Source: Pomphorhynchus laevis
Lineage: Eukaryota > Acanthocephala > Palaeacanthocephala > Echinorhynchida > Pomphorhynchidae
Assembly: GCA_012934845.2 (NCBI GenBank)
Contig: WNNJ02000482.1
Coordinates: 1-64,000, forward strand
Direction of reading: 5' to 3'
DNA length: 64,000 nt
Positions 1 to 10,499 of the stretch are shown here, piece by piece; within the stretch, counting starts at the first letter, position 1, and every line of letters begins with the position of its first letter. Made by a program: the position numbers and the translations under genes. Under the pieces are notes generated by a model. It did not search any database and was not told the origin of the DNA. It was given only the letters and a program-made list of their open reading frames with translations.

Positions 1-26
1 TATATATATTTATATATAATATTTAT

Positions 27-130
27 AACTTAATATTCGTATGAATACTAGACGTTGATGTCCTGTTGATGTCCTGTTTCTCCGAAGAAACAGGACATCA
101 ACTTAATATTCGTATGAATACTAGACGTTG
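27..130. repeat. 31-bp direct repeat flanking a 16-bp-stem hairpin
   Basis: The stretch at 27-57 recurs at 100-130. Between the copies lies a perfect inverted repeat, 66-81 against 86-101, with the 4-base loop ccga. A partial copy of the arm (ttgatgtcctg) also occurs at 55-65, so the hairpin probably arose by local inverted duplication. Confidence 0.8.
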
Positions 131-329
131 CGACGTTAGAGCTAGACGAACTGGTAGGGATGGTGCAGCTAATCATTCCATTGAACACCCTGGGCATACA
201 ATGAGCGTTATGGTTTTAGAGGATGAATTGCCTAACGTAACTGCGAGGAGAAATAGGGAACAGTTCTGGATAGCGCAACTTATGACAGATTTACACCTAA
301 ATACATATAATGACTGTCACTTACCTTAG
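100..329 (+). pseudogene. C-terminal end of a Penelope-like element GIY-YIG endonuclease (PLE-P)
   Basis: The last ~75 codons before the stop at 327-329 end in the pattern RRNREQFWIAQL followed by LHLN. The pattern R-x2-RE-x2-WI-x2-L-x(n)-LN closes the GIY-YIG nuclease of Penelope-like elements, which nicks target DNA for priming. Nothing of the reverse transcriptase is in view, because the element runs off the left edge. A short duplication with a hairpin lies just upstream and may mark a rearranged joint. The downstream 3' region carries a hammerhead-like motif, which suits this class. The assignment rests on this short C-terminal pattern and the context, so it is moderate. Confidence 0.5.
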
Positions 330-497
330 CACATGAACTGTATATTTGTGTTTTGATACTTGATTTGTGTTTTTGTTATATTGCAGACATTGTATTGTGC
401 ATATGTATATTTCAGATTGAACTGAAGAAGGCTTACAAAAGCCGAAAGCTTTTCTAATAAATCACAGTCACTGTTCATTGGATTTCGATTTCAATCG
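330..497 (+). ncRNA. PLE 3' region with hammerhead-like motif
   Basis: After the PLE stop, 422-428 reads CTGAAGA. It is followed by a hairpin with 5-bp stem GGCTT/AAGCC (430-434 with 439-443) and then GAAA at 444-447. This is the order of the hammerhead core (CUGANGA, stem II, GAAA), but one extra A (429) sits before stem II. Stem III could be only two pairs, and stem I is imperfect. PLEs are known to carry minimal hammerheads near their ends. I read this as a decayed or non-standard one. Confidence 0.35.
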
Positions 498-513
498 TAA
501 AATAAATAAATAA

Positions 514-591
<78 letters not shown>
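498..591. repeat. (AAAT)n then (AT)n microsatellite
   Basis: About five AAAT/TAAA units run into roughly 70 bases of uninterrupted AT dinucleotide. This looks like the simple-repeat tail of the PLE insertion to its left. Confidence 0.9.
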
Positions 592-593
<2 letters not shown>

Positions 594-1630
594 AGGGCAC
601 AATTACTTTATAGCACAAGGTTGATGAACTGAATGTACGCTTTGTTTCTGATTAGGCAAGTAGTAGCAACTAACGAAATAAAAATAAATATATGTTTTGA
701 TTGATCTGCTCCAAAATTAAAAATTATAAAAATGGACTAACATAACTTATTTTTAATTAACATTTAATTCATTAAAAATTTTATATCACTAAATCAATAT
801 TACTAGTGCATACTAATCCACATTCAAAACATTCATATTAAAACGGATGGTATAATATTACATGCGAATCCGGTAGGAACTGCCAAGTTCGTTAAAAATA
901 AATGAAAGCTAAAGGGAATGATTAGATAATCTGTTAAATATGTTATTATAAATGGCATAATATTAGTATTATATCGTTTCAGTTATCAACTTAGTAAAAA
1001 TAGCGTCATTTGTAACAATATAATTTACTATTACTCTTGATTACGATTCAGTAATAATGCCCAGTTGTTGTATATTAGATTGTAAAGAAGGCGAAGAGAC
1101 ATTATTATATATTATACAATTTTAATCAAATATTTCGGTGGCAGGTGGCCACACCATTTTGAAGGGGATTACTCAATTGTAAGTATATAATATATAACAA
1201 AGAATAGTCAGTAAATGTATATGAGCATATACATAAATATATATTTATGTATTTATTCATAAACACCTATAAGTAATATATAATTAATTTTATAATTATA
1301 AAATCTTAATTTTTTAAGAATTTAAATATTTGTATCTTCAAAAATATCTTAATTCTATAAAAATAAGGATTTTAAATAGTGTATATTGTATTTTTTGTTT
1401 GTATTTTTTGTTATGATTTATTTCAGCACTAAAATGTCAACTTGCTTATGTTAAAAGAGCGTTACCAATAAACTCACGCTATTTAAAATATTTTTTGCAT
1501 TAAAATTTTTTCCAAAAATAAATTCCATTGTTTCCAATGCAACAAAATACCGATTTCGTAACACTACTGAATGCTGACAAACTGATGGTTGGCATCAAAT
1601 GCCAATTGTATCTATTCGTTCACAATGTTC
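592..1630. other. AT-rich gene-free stretch
   Basis: I see no coding region or element here. It is AT-rich with short A and T runs, and it precedes the transporter gene. Confidence 0.5.
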
Positions 1631-1632
1631 TA

Positions 1633-1640
1633 TTATAAAG
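1633..1640 (+). promoter_or_regulatory. possible TATA box for the SLC6-like gene
   Basis: The string ttataaag lies 53 bases before the first in-frame ATG (1693). In such AT-rich DNA a TATA match by chance is common, so this is only a candidate. Confidence 0.25.
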
Positions 1641-1692
1641 GAAATATTTTGTAGTCATTATATACTGGTATTGATATACGGTGAGACTCCAA

Positions 1693-3195
1693 ATGATTAA
1701 AAATCGAAAATTATATCGATGGGGTAGCACTAATGCATATCTACAGAGTATCTTACAGAATGTAATTGGTATTGGAAATGTTACAATGTTCTTTTTTGCC
1801 TTTGTTAAGAAAGGCGGCCTTGTTATGTTAATTCCTCTTACGCTGTTAACATTAATGGTAGGATTTCCTGTTATGTATATGGAACTATTGATTGGACAAG
1901 CATTTCGACGAGGTTCATTAGAAGTTTGGAACGAACTTTGTCCATTTCTAAAAGGATTAGGCTACTCCTATATATTGCAAACGCTATTTAGGCAGATGTA
2001 TTATTTAGCATTGCTTGGACCCATGTTGGACTGGTTCCTTTCAACCTTGTGTTATCCAAATATGTACAATAAAATGAATAACAGTGTATTTTCCAATATC
2101 ACAATTCTCAAATCAAACGAAGAGGACTTTATTGGATTTAATCCGGAATATCTGCCGTCATTTCTTTTAGTACTGGTTATTTGTTATGCTTGTACTCGAA
2201 ATGGTGCTCTTAGCATTAGCCGAATGGCGTCTTTCTTTTTTATATACAGTAATATAGCCGTATTTGTATTGATCGTTAAAGGTCTTAGTTCGCCTTTGTC
2301 ATTTTATGGAATACAGAAAACATTTGAGGTCGACTGGAAGCAACTTAAACATTTGACAACTTGGGTTAAAGCTGTCAATATCATAACAACTTCAGGATCG
2401 CTTGGTACCGGTATGCTTATTAATTTCAGTAGCTGTATTGATGATTATCCTGTCGACTTAAAAACGTTTTCAGCAGTTATTCTAGTCCTTGACCTAGTAT
2501 TCGGTGTTTTATCGTCGATTCAGGTTTCCGTGGCCCTTAAGACTATTATTCTTACAAAACCTGAATTTGTAGCGTTTAATGTTATTCAGTATATGCCTGC
2601 GTTTTATCAGTCTTTAAGTAATGGATGGTTATTTGCTATTATATGTAACTTACATTGGTTCGTGCTTTCTTTAACTACTGTTTTTACCGATATCGAACAG
2701 ATTCATATAGCTTTAACTTACAGATTTTGGTTCTTTAAGCAATATGTTGAACTGTCGCGCCTCATTCTCTTAATTACAATTGGATGCTTATCGTCTATTT
2801 GCTTAACCAAATATGGAAACTCAATTATAAATTATTTCATTGACTACGGAGGTAAATGCACAGCATTTCTACTAATAGCAATGGAATCATTAGCTATTTG
2901 TTATTCGTACAGTTTTGATAAATTCTACAATAAAGTCGATCTAGAAGAGAGAGAAAGACCAGGACGAATAATGAATTATGCGTGGGCTTTTTTCATTCCA
3001 ATACTATATATTGTGATGTTTGTTCTTAGCTTTGTAACTTTTGATGTGGATATGTACAGACAAGAACTTGTTGAATTAACAATTTGCGTTGTGATTTTAA
3101 TTCCAATACCTCTTCACATGATATACTATCATGTTTCAAATTCGCTTACGGATAGGCTTAATAACGCCAGCTTAGAATCCTTGAAATTCGACTAA
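1693..3195 (+). CDS. SLC6-type (sodium:neurotransmitter symporter family) membrane transporter
   Basis: This is a 500-residue protein in one uninterrupted frame. The first in-frame ATG (1693) follows a stop at 1672. SLC6 proteins couple solute uptake to the Na+ gradient across the plasma membrane through about 12 helices. Family features in order: helix 1 has GIGN (residues 26-29, the ion-site Asn), then P-x-MYMELLIGQ near 65, KGLGY near 90, and MYYLALL for the substrate-site helix 3. Helix 6 has TTSGSLGTGM, and a hydrophilic tail closes the protein. Oddities: the usual gating motif WRFP after the Asn is replaced by TMFF, so the conserved Arg and Pro are lost. The protein is also shorter than the usual ~600 residues and has no intron. 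It may carry an unusual substrate, or be a retrocopy or fast-evolving paralogue. No premature stop is seen. Confidence 0.85.
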   Translation: MIKNRKLYRWGSTNAYLQSILQNVIGIGNVTMFFFAFVKKGGLVMLIPLTLLTLMVGFPVMYMELLIGQAFRRGSLEVWNELCPFLKGLGYSYILQTLFRQMYYLALLGPMLDWFLSTLCYPNMYNKMNNSVFSNITILKSNEEDFIGFNPEYLPSFLLVLVICYACTRNGALSISRMASFFFIYSNIAVFVLIVKGLSSPLSFYGIQKTFEVDWKQLKHLTTWVKAVNIITTSGSLGTGMLINFSSCIDDYPVDLKTFSAVILVLDLVFGVLSSIQVSVALKTIILTKPEFVAFNVIQYMPAFYQSLSNGWLFAIICNLHWFVLSLTTVFTDIEQIHIALTYRFWFFKQYVELSRLILLITIGCLSSICLTKYGNSIINYFIDYGGKCTAFLLIAMESLAICYSYSFDKFYNKVDLEERERPGRIMNYAWAFFIPILYIVMFVLSFVTFDVDMYRQELVELTICVVILIPIPLHMIYYHVSNSLTDRLNNASLESLKFD

Positions 3196-3590
3196 TATAT
3201 TGAATCCTTAACTTATGTCCATCAAATTGTGTTATGACAACTTCGTGACGATAAAGTATAATTTTATTAAAATCTAGTGTATATTATCAGCGAAACATCG
3301 ACTGTGTATATATTTTATTTAAGCTACTTTTTTCGGCCAATTAAATTTTTAAAATTAATATTTATATCAACTGTGAACATATATACTTTTATACCGTAAA
3401 ATATAAAGCGGAAGCAAATACCCTTAAACGGTGATCGTCAAACTTTTTAGCCATGGACATTGTAACAATTAAAAAAATTGGAATCAAATCTGCTGATTAG
3501 TAAAATTTAGTGAAAAACATTTTTCGCATATATAATGAGAAAATAAAGAATTGAAAGTTACCCATCCGGATTCACATTCTTTCCAATATT
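3196..3590. other. gene-free stretch 3' of the transporter
   Basis: AT-rich sequence with no recognisable coding or repeat signal. It presumably includes the 3' UTR, but no clear AATAAA was found close to the stop. Confidence 0.4.
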
Positions 3591-3595
3591 TTTTT

Positions 3596-3890
3596 TGCCA
3601 CGGCGACACCAACAAGTTTATAAAAGTCTCTGATCACTTAACCCAAGGAGCCGTCGAGCTGCCGAAGATGGAAGAAACATTAAACGCGAGCTTTTTAATC
3701 TGATCGTAAGAGTCAGGAATTATATTCCAAGCGTTGAAAATGATCATGAATTCCTTCTTCTCAAAGTCATTCAAAGCAGACCACTTGTGTTGGGAATTGA
3801 AATCAGATTTTGCTTCTCCAATATTTCCAATTCAACATAAAAACGTTCAAATTTAGAGCGCCATATCTCCTTGTTTTTTAAATCAAGCAA
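3596..3890 (-). pseudogene. possible hAT-type transposase C-terminal remnant
   Basis: Read on the minus strand, the conceptual product has a W-x2-L pattern, then WNIIPDSYDQIKKLAF and SIFGSS. This resembles the region before the dimerisation domain of hAT transposases and domesticated relatives (IFGSTY-x-CE), but the Cys-Glu part is not readable and the frame changes. It abuts the 3' end of LINE A. The similarity is short and the call is tentative. Confidence 0.25.
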
Positions 3891-3995
3891 TTGTATTTCA
3901 AAGCTATCAATAATAATACAATAATACAAATTTATTTAATGTGGCAAATGCGTACAAGCTGTACGCTTACAAGTCCACAAACAAAAATGAAAAAG

Positions 3996-6950
3996 TCAAG
4001 CAGATAAATTGTTTAAATGGGATCGGATTTGTCGTTTGAAGCACTGCAGGGAAGTTGATTGGCGTATATGAATGGGCAGATGGTTCCACGATAGAGGAGC
4101 AGCCACCAGGAAGGAGCAGAGTCCAAAGGAGGTAGAGTAGTTTGGGACATGTAAAAGAAGGGAATTACTGGAACGCAAGGAACAGTAAACAGGACGAGAA
4201 TTATCAAGAAAAGGAAGGTTGAGAAATGAAGGGGTATGAAAAGTTACAAGGCAGAAAGCAACGATAAGAAGACGAATTTGAACACGACAATAAATTGTAG
4301 GCAAATCGAGAGAAGCAAGATGGTAGGATGTGTGATCAAAACGACGAAGACGGAGGAGAATTCGGACAGCTGCGTTGACGATGCGTTGTAGGGGAAGAAG
4401 AGTGGATTTAGGTGAGTTGGAAAATAGACTAAGACAATAATCGAGTCTAGAAAAAAGGAGAGATGATATGAGAGTCATACAAGAAGGAAAATCGATCAAT
4501 CTACGAACTTGACGGAGGTTGCGGAGTATCAAGGTAGATGAGCGTACTTTATCTCTAACGAAAGGTTTAAGTGAAAGTCGGTTGTCAAAATGGAAGCCTA
4601 GGAAAACGAGATTATCAACGATAGGAAGAATTGTAGAATTTAATGATACGGAGGGAGGTTCGAAGCCGAGGCGTCGAGGTAGGATCCACATAATTTTGGA
4701 TTTATCAGGATTCAGAGAAAGGCGAAGGGAAGAAAGATGATTGGAAATTGAGACAAGACAGTCGGAAGCAGAAACACTAAGATCGTGAATACGATAAACA
4801 GGTGCATGAGCATAGATGAGAATGTCATCAGCATATTGCATAACATGGAAGTTAAATTTATGAGAAATCGAAGACAAATCACCAAGAAGAAGAGAGAAAA
4901 GTATAGGGCCTAATACGGAGCCTTGCGGAACACCGGACGGAATGGACGAAGGATGGGAGAGAGAAGAGTTAGAATATACGCGAAATGTACGGTTTGATAG
5001 ATATGAAGAAAACCATGATACAGTGGGTAAAGAGAAGCCATAATCATGACGAAGGCGATGGAGAAGAATCGAGTGATCGACGATGTCAAAAGCAGACGAT
5101 AGATCAAGAGAAACTATGACACTACATAATTTATGATTGCGCGATATGAGTAAGTCGTTATAAACTTTAAGACATGCAATTTCGGTAGAGTAATTAGAGC
5201 GAAAAGCGGCTTGGAAGGGAGGAAATAAGTTAGAGGAATAGAGATATGTATTAACTTGCTTAAGAACGAGACGCTCAAGGAGTTTAGAGAGGGTTGGGAG
5301 AAGTGAAATAGGACGGTACGAAGATGGTAGTGATGAGTCGAGAGATTGCTTTTTGATGAGAGGACAAACAGTGGCGCATTTCTAGATGGAAGGAAATGTA
5401 CGGCTACGGATGGACGAGTTGAACAATGTGGTTGGAAAGGGTAAGATAAAGGAGCAGATATTTTTAAGCAAGTTAGTGGGAATTGGGTCAGAAGGAGAGG
5501 TTTTATTAGGTAATGACAGCCGAACCGAAGAAACTTCATCAGACGAAACGGGAAGAAGGTGGAATAGTTCTGGGAGGGAAGTATTTAAAGAGAAGAGTGG
5601 GTACAAGGGGGCTATGAGTATTAGGGAAAGTAAATTAGATAGCTTAGTTTGTAGATAAGAAGAAAATTCATCAGGATTTATATTACAAGGGGTAGATGAT
5701 CGTGAAAGAATTGAGTTAAAGATTTTCCAATGAGATTTAGAGTTGGAAGATGACTCGATTTGATTTCGCAAAAAGAGAGTACGTTTAGTAGTTTAGTACG
5801 TATAATAATGAGATGTGAACGGCGAAGAGAAAAGTAGGACTCAAGGAGATTTATAGGGAGTGAGTTGGCAGAACGTTTAAGAAAGCGATTATACACACGA
5901 AAAGAGTGATAGAATCGACGTTTAGAAAGACTACAGTCAGAATCGAACCAGGGAGCATGGCGCAAGCGCTGAGAACGTCGGAATCGACTAGGCAGAAAGT
6001 TAGTGAGGATCGACGTAAGTTCAGAATCAAACAGAATGCAGAGATCATCGGGAGAGAGATAGTTAAGAGGAAGTGAAAAGAGTGAAGAATTGAGTAAGGC
6101 TGTGCAGAGAATAGGGATATCGATAAGTTTCCAGGGTCGACTTTGTGTGGATAATGGTGGAGGCGGAGAAGGAGGATGGGGACGAGTAAGAGTAAGAGTG
6201 ACAAGGAAATGTCTGCACAAACAGGATCAGTAATTGACAAGGAGGTATAGTCATTGAAGCAGTTAGGAACAGCAATGATGTCGAGAGCACCGCCGAGAAT
6301 ATGAGTTGGGATTGTTAAAAGTAATTTATAGTTAAAATCAGAAAAATAATTATTTAAAGTTATAGAGTCGGAGTCAGCCGGGAGATCAAGACGAATGTTA
6401 AAGTCACCGAGAATAAAAAAAAGGAGTACAAGACAATGAACAGTGAGACATAAGATCTGCAAGGTTGTTAAAGAAGATACGTGATGGGGCAACTGAACCT
6501 GGACGGTATACAATCACAAGTTCCAGAGGGAAAGGCGTTGATAATCTGCATATGAGTAATTCGAACAAAGTGTAACGGATGTTAACGTTGATTTTACGTA
6601 GAGACATTGGGTGACGAGCAATGGCAACGATACCGCCATGGTTAGAAGCAGTAGATGTGGAAGAGACAATTGGACGAGCTGATTCAACTAAAGAACAGTC
6701 AGAGCGACATTGACAACGAACAGTAAGATCGTCAGAGTCAAAGTGCCAGGATTCGGTAATGCAGAGAAAATCGATAGATAATTGATCGAAGTATCAAGGA
6801 GCAGATCAGCTTTATGAAGAATGGAGCGATTGTTAAAAAGACTAAGACGAAAAGTATGTTCAGGAGCGAGATCGACTAGCAAAGAAGACTGGGGGGAGAA
6901 ACGCGACGAAATCGGATTTTTGGCCTCGTGCTTAGGAAGTGAAAATTTTT
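3996..6950 (-). pseudogene. LINE A ORF2 (endonuclease plus reverse transcriptase)
   Basis: The endonuclease is recognisable on the minus strand by LCITESWH (~6790-6740), NHGGIVAIA (~6640-6610), LVIVYRPGS (~6520) and ILGDFNIRLD (~6420-6390), the loops around the metal-binding and Asn/Asp active site. A DHGxx-like region lies near 6220. The reverse transcriptase shows motif A (SSAFDIVDHSIL, ~5100-5060), VPQGSVLGPILFSLLL (~4930-4880), YADDILIY (~4840) and LNPDKSKIMW (~4710). Its C-terminus, LFSRLDYCLSL to the end, is readable to 3996. Several frameshifts and stops interrupt it, so no full product can be made. Confidence 0.8.
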
Positions 6951-6959
6951 GTTGATTTT

Positions 6960-8262
6960 ACGGATTGATAGAAATTACTCACCGTTTGTTTCACGTCGAT
7001 GTTTCTCAATGCGAGCTAAATTGAGCTGGGCAATATCATAAGGAGCGCGGTCAGGAAAGATACGACAAGTAGATGAAATGGTAAGAAGTTTAAAACGTTG
7101 GGAGAGTACCGAAGAGGCATGTAAACTATGTCGGAAAACGATTTTTAAGAGTGTAGGACTGAGATGATTGGATTTAGTGGATTTGTTTAAACGAATATAG
7201 GATATAGGAGCGATATTATTGAAGAGGGATTGGTTATCATCAGGAAGAATGGTTGATAGAATAGACCTGAAAGCAGATACATCATCATCGAGGCGAGATT
7301 GTGGAGAAGCAGATTCGGAAAGCTTTAAGTTTAATATGATAATACAGCGATCACGCGAAGGAAAACGATTTCGTGGAAGTGATAGACAGACAGAGCTGGT
7401 AGGAGTCGAGGCATATAAGCAGATAGAAATGAAAATGACAGGGGTACTTGATAGAGAATTAATATTGGTTGGAGCAAGTGTGACAAGAGCGGGGTGTTGA
7501 ATCGGTTGATCAGAGATGTGACTGGAGATGATTTTGAAGGAAGGATGTAAATTATTTGGAAGTGTTACGTGGGAGGTAGATTAAGGAGAATTAATATAGG
7601 TTGGGGCATGTGTGACAGGAGTGGAGTGTTGAATCATTTGATCGGAAATGTTACTAGAAATGATTTTGATGGAAGGATGTAGATTATTGGAAAGTGATAC
7701 GTGGGAGGTAGAGTAAGGAGAATTAAGATAGGTTGGATCATGTGTAACAGGAGTGGAGTGTTGAATCGTTTGATCGGAAATGTTACTGGATATGATTTTT
7801 ACGTAATGATGTAAATTATTAAGAAGTGATACGGGGGATGTAGAGTAAGGAGTACGTGAAGAGAATAATGAAGTTTGAGGTTTATTTCGATTGGGGGAGG
7901 AATAGAAAAGAGGAGGTACGAGATGAAAAGCTGTACCGTTAGCATTGTTAGAATGGGCAAGAATAATGGAAGTTTGGTTCGTAGTTGAACGAGGAGTGTG
8001 TGAGATAGTAGGTTCAATAATGGGATTATAAGATGCGAAGTCAGATGTGGAAACATATAAAACAGCATTGGTCTGAGTGGTCGTGTGTGATACAGAAGTA
8101 GAGGAGCAGGATAATCGTAGTAGTCGTACTGATGTACAAAATCCGCATGTGAACTGTTTACGTTTATACACCGAGTGGTCGGATATTTTAACACGAACAA
8201 GTTTCCATACATCACAATCTTTGAAATCGCATCCTACTTCAAAACTGGTATAACCATCATTG
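6960..8262 (-). pseudogene. LINE A ORF1 (zinc finger, repeats, RRM-like domain)
   Basis: ORF1 proteins of CR1-like LINEs bind element RNA. The N-terminus keeps the end of a Cys-rich finger (CDVW then FTCGFC, ~8150-8235). A Ser/Thr/Pro-rich linker follows that includes a 132-bp tandem repeat. Next is an RRM-like part (PSRDRCIIILNL, then ISYIRLNK and LLKIVF, ~7390-7140). The end is the charged motif IAQLNLARIEKHRRE near 7030-6985, typical of the ORF1 C-terminal domain. At least two frames are needed to read it, so it is non-functional. The start codon lies in the missing 5' part. Confidence 0.7.
7481..7830 (-). repeat. 132-bp tandem repeat inside LINE A ORF1, about 2.7 units
   Basis: The string ttgaatc begins units at 7497, 7629 and 7761, exactly 132 bases apart. 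That is 44 codons, so copy number can change without shifting frame. The encoded unit contains NNLHPS-IKIISSNISDQ and recurs with substitutions. Confidence 0.85.
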
Positions 8263-8800
8263 CATTCTGATGTGGAAGATGCTTGATTACTGCCTTAGCC
8301 TTTTCGCCAATTCTTTAAAATCCATAATCCTACCCCTACAACGAATAATCAACACCGCCGTTCGAGTGCTCTTTCGTCTCTGTCGCTTCGACCACACATT
8401 CACATACTTTGCCCAGCTATCCCGGCCCACCATCCACATCCGCATCAAACTCCGCCTTCTTCTCGTTACTTTTCGTATCATCGCTGTCGGCTCCCCATCG
8501 TTCATCAACCTTCCTTTCTTAGACGACACTCGCCCCACCTCGCTATCGCTGCGTTCCCGTAATTCCCTCTTATTCCACGTTCCCAATTACTCCAACAACT
8601 ACGGTCTCCCATCCTTCCTCGTCGCCGCCTCACTCGCCTGGAATCAACTCCATCTCGATGTCCGCCGCGCTCCCTCCTTTATCACATTCAAACACCTCAT
8701 CCGTTCACACCTACTCGACATTATTTACATTTTTGTTTTTTGTGGTCATGTAATCGTGTGCTGGCACGCATTTGCCACTTTAAAATAAATCCTTTTTTTG
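8263..8800 (+). mobile_element. 5'-truncated CR1/L2-like LINE, 3' end of reverse transcriptase ORF
   Basis: An open frame from 8270 to 8788 encodes the reverse transcriptase C-terminal region. It starts at the motif LDYCLSLF and includes FRLCRFDHT, PFLDDTRP and WNQLHLDVR. The matching part of LINE A is about half identical in protein, so this is a related copy, not a duplicate. It is richer in GC than its surroundings. The 3' end reads into a short UTR with AAAATAAAT. It sits head to head with LINE A and has no 5' part. It might be the displaced 3' end of LINE B (see findings). Confidence 0.75.
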
Positions 8801-8884
8801 ATCAGGAACAGGGATCTGAGATCGCGCTTTTTAGGCATGACCTTTTATCGAGAGATTGAGCTCAATCCGCGAGCGTAGCGAGCG

Positions 8885-9218
8885 GAACTGTCAGGAAAAA
8901 TCTGGAACTGTCAGGAAAAATCTGGAACTATCAGGAAAAATCTGGGTCAGGAAAAATCTGGAACTGTCAGGAAAAATCTGGAACTGTCAGGAATAATTTG
9001 GAACTGTCAGGAATAATCTGGAACTGACAGGAATAATCTGGAACTGACAGGAATAATCTGGAACTGACAGGAATAATCTGGAACTGACAGGAATAATCTG
9101 GAACTGACAGGAATAATCTGGAACTGACAGGAATAATCTGGAACTGACAGGAATAATCTGGAACTGACAGGAATAATCTGGAACTGACAGGAATAATCTG
9201 GAACTGACAGGAATAATT
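8885..9218. repeat. 20-bp minisatellite, about 16.7 units
   Basis: The unit is gaactgacaggaataatctg. The nine units at 9021-9200 are identical. The left units (8885-9020) differ by gtcag for gacag and aaaaat for ataat, and one unit (8945-8960) is 16 bp. Two alleles have clearly spread from opposite sides. Minus-strand reading gives a spurious open frame with a 20-residue period (three units make 60 bp). The flank at 8801-8885 has a related gtcaggaacagggatctg-like string. Confidence 0.95.
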
Positions 9219-9269
9219 GTATGTATATTAGATCTCAATCTTTTTAAGGTATATATACAAACTACATTT

Positions 9270-9295
9270 AGTTTTCTGTATATTTACAGAAAACT
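9270..9295. repeat. perfect 11-bp stem hairpin
   Basis: agttttctgta (9270-9280) pairs with tacagaaaact (9285-9295) across the loop tatt. It follows the minisatellite; function is unknown. Confidence 0.7.
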
Positions 9296-10499
9296 GAATG
9301 AACTGTCGCTTGGGATCCTTGTTCTATTTGGATTCATATATAAATATATTTAATAATAACTGATAAATGATAAAATTAACCAAGCTTATTTTGCACTTTT
9401 TTATTAAAAAACGTTTTGGGTTATCCCTTCTTCAATGGTAAAAATGAGAATATCATACGGCTTAATGGATCTCCCTGCATTACCCGATGACTCGTTCGAC
9501 AAATTATGATCATTGTATGTACTCGTAGGAAATTAGGACTTAATATTTATGATGGCAGATTTCAGAAATTTACCGAGATGTTTACTAAGGACCATAGTTT
9601 ATGCAACAGCAAGTTTCGTTTGCTTGAATCGAAGGTTTTGCTGAAGTTGGCTAATACCGCAAACATTGACATTTAATCTTTAAATTTACTGTAAAGATCG
9701 AAAAAATAGGAATGTCAAATAGTTCCCTAAAATAGCGAAGGTTGCTTAAATTTACGCGGAGCACAAATTGTCACGATTTAAAAAAATTATAAAAAATTTC
9801 GGTTGAAAGTAGAACTTAAATTTAATAAGCATTGATTTCATTTTTTAAATTCAATATTCAAATCTTAATCATATAAAGAAAGTCCTGATTTAAGCGGTTA
9901 CATATTTTTGCCATTAAATCCTTCACATATGAACATATACGTTGCTACGAAAGCATATAAATCCATTGGCAAAGTCAGTATTAACAAAATTAATTTTGAG
10001 AATGTATCAATGTTTTGCACCTCGTCAAATTCGATATATTTTGGAAACTGTGACAATTGAAATCATTATTGAACAAAGTAGGAGATTGATATTCTATATT
10101 GCTTTCATATAGTTCGTAATGGTGTTCCCAGTACTTACAACCAGTTCTTATAAAGTCACTAAAATAGATCAAAGCACGAGACGTAAAAATGCTGTAACAA
10201 TCGAAAATTATTCCGACAAACTTTCGAATTATCTCTAGGGCGATAGATTGCATACATAACAGTAAATTCGCACTAACGACATTTTTATAATGTCGTGTTT
10301 TCCAGTATTCATTCGTAAGAGTTAGCATGAAATCAGATATGTTCAGGAGGTTAAGCATCTTGTAAAGGTTCCTATGATAATGTGATTGAATATGCGACCC
10401 AAAAAAGGATTAAGCAGCCAGCTCATGTCAATCAATAAAATTTCTAAAATGAAATAAGCTTAGATCAGTAAAAGGTAAGGGATGATGGTCGATTAATTA
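9296..10499. other. mostly non-coding AT-rich stretch with one unassigned minus-strand frame
   Basis: An open frame of 122 codons lies on the minus strand (9990-10358). Its product is rich in Leu, Ile and Asn with no motif I recognise. It could be a chance frame in AT-rich DNA. The rest shows no gene or element. Confidence 0.3.

Larger units (their letters stand above)
3903..8262 (-). mobile_element. LINE A: decayed CR1/L2-like non-LTR retrotransposon
   Basis: An element with an apurinic-type endonuclease and reverse transcriptase runs from right to left. The order on the minus strand is ORF1 (8262 to ~6960), endonuclease (~6950 to 5850), reverse transcriptase (~5800 to 3996), then a 3' UTR ending in a short ATT-rich tail near 3903-3930. 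Frames are broken in many places, so the copy is dead. The 5' end is cut at 8262, inside the ORF1 zinc finger. There it meets a 3' piece of a related LINE in the opposite orientation. LINE B (17.4-20.8 kb) is its closest relative in this window. Confidence 0.85.

Noticed and set aside
1057-1125. Short frame MPSCCILDCKEG, reminiscent of a THAP finger start
   Set aside because: Only 22 codons, with no readable Trp/His/AVPTIF part and no splice continuation.
8987-9238. 83-codon minus-strand frame with a 20-residue repeat
   Set aside because: It is only the translation of the 20-bp minisatellite; no start context or homology.
9990-10358. 122-codon minus-strand frame
   Set aside because: No recognisable motif; chance frames of this size are not rare in AT-rich DNA. 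Mentioned only within the gene-free stretch.
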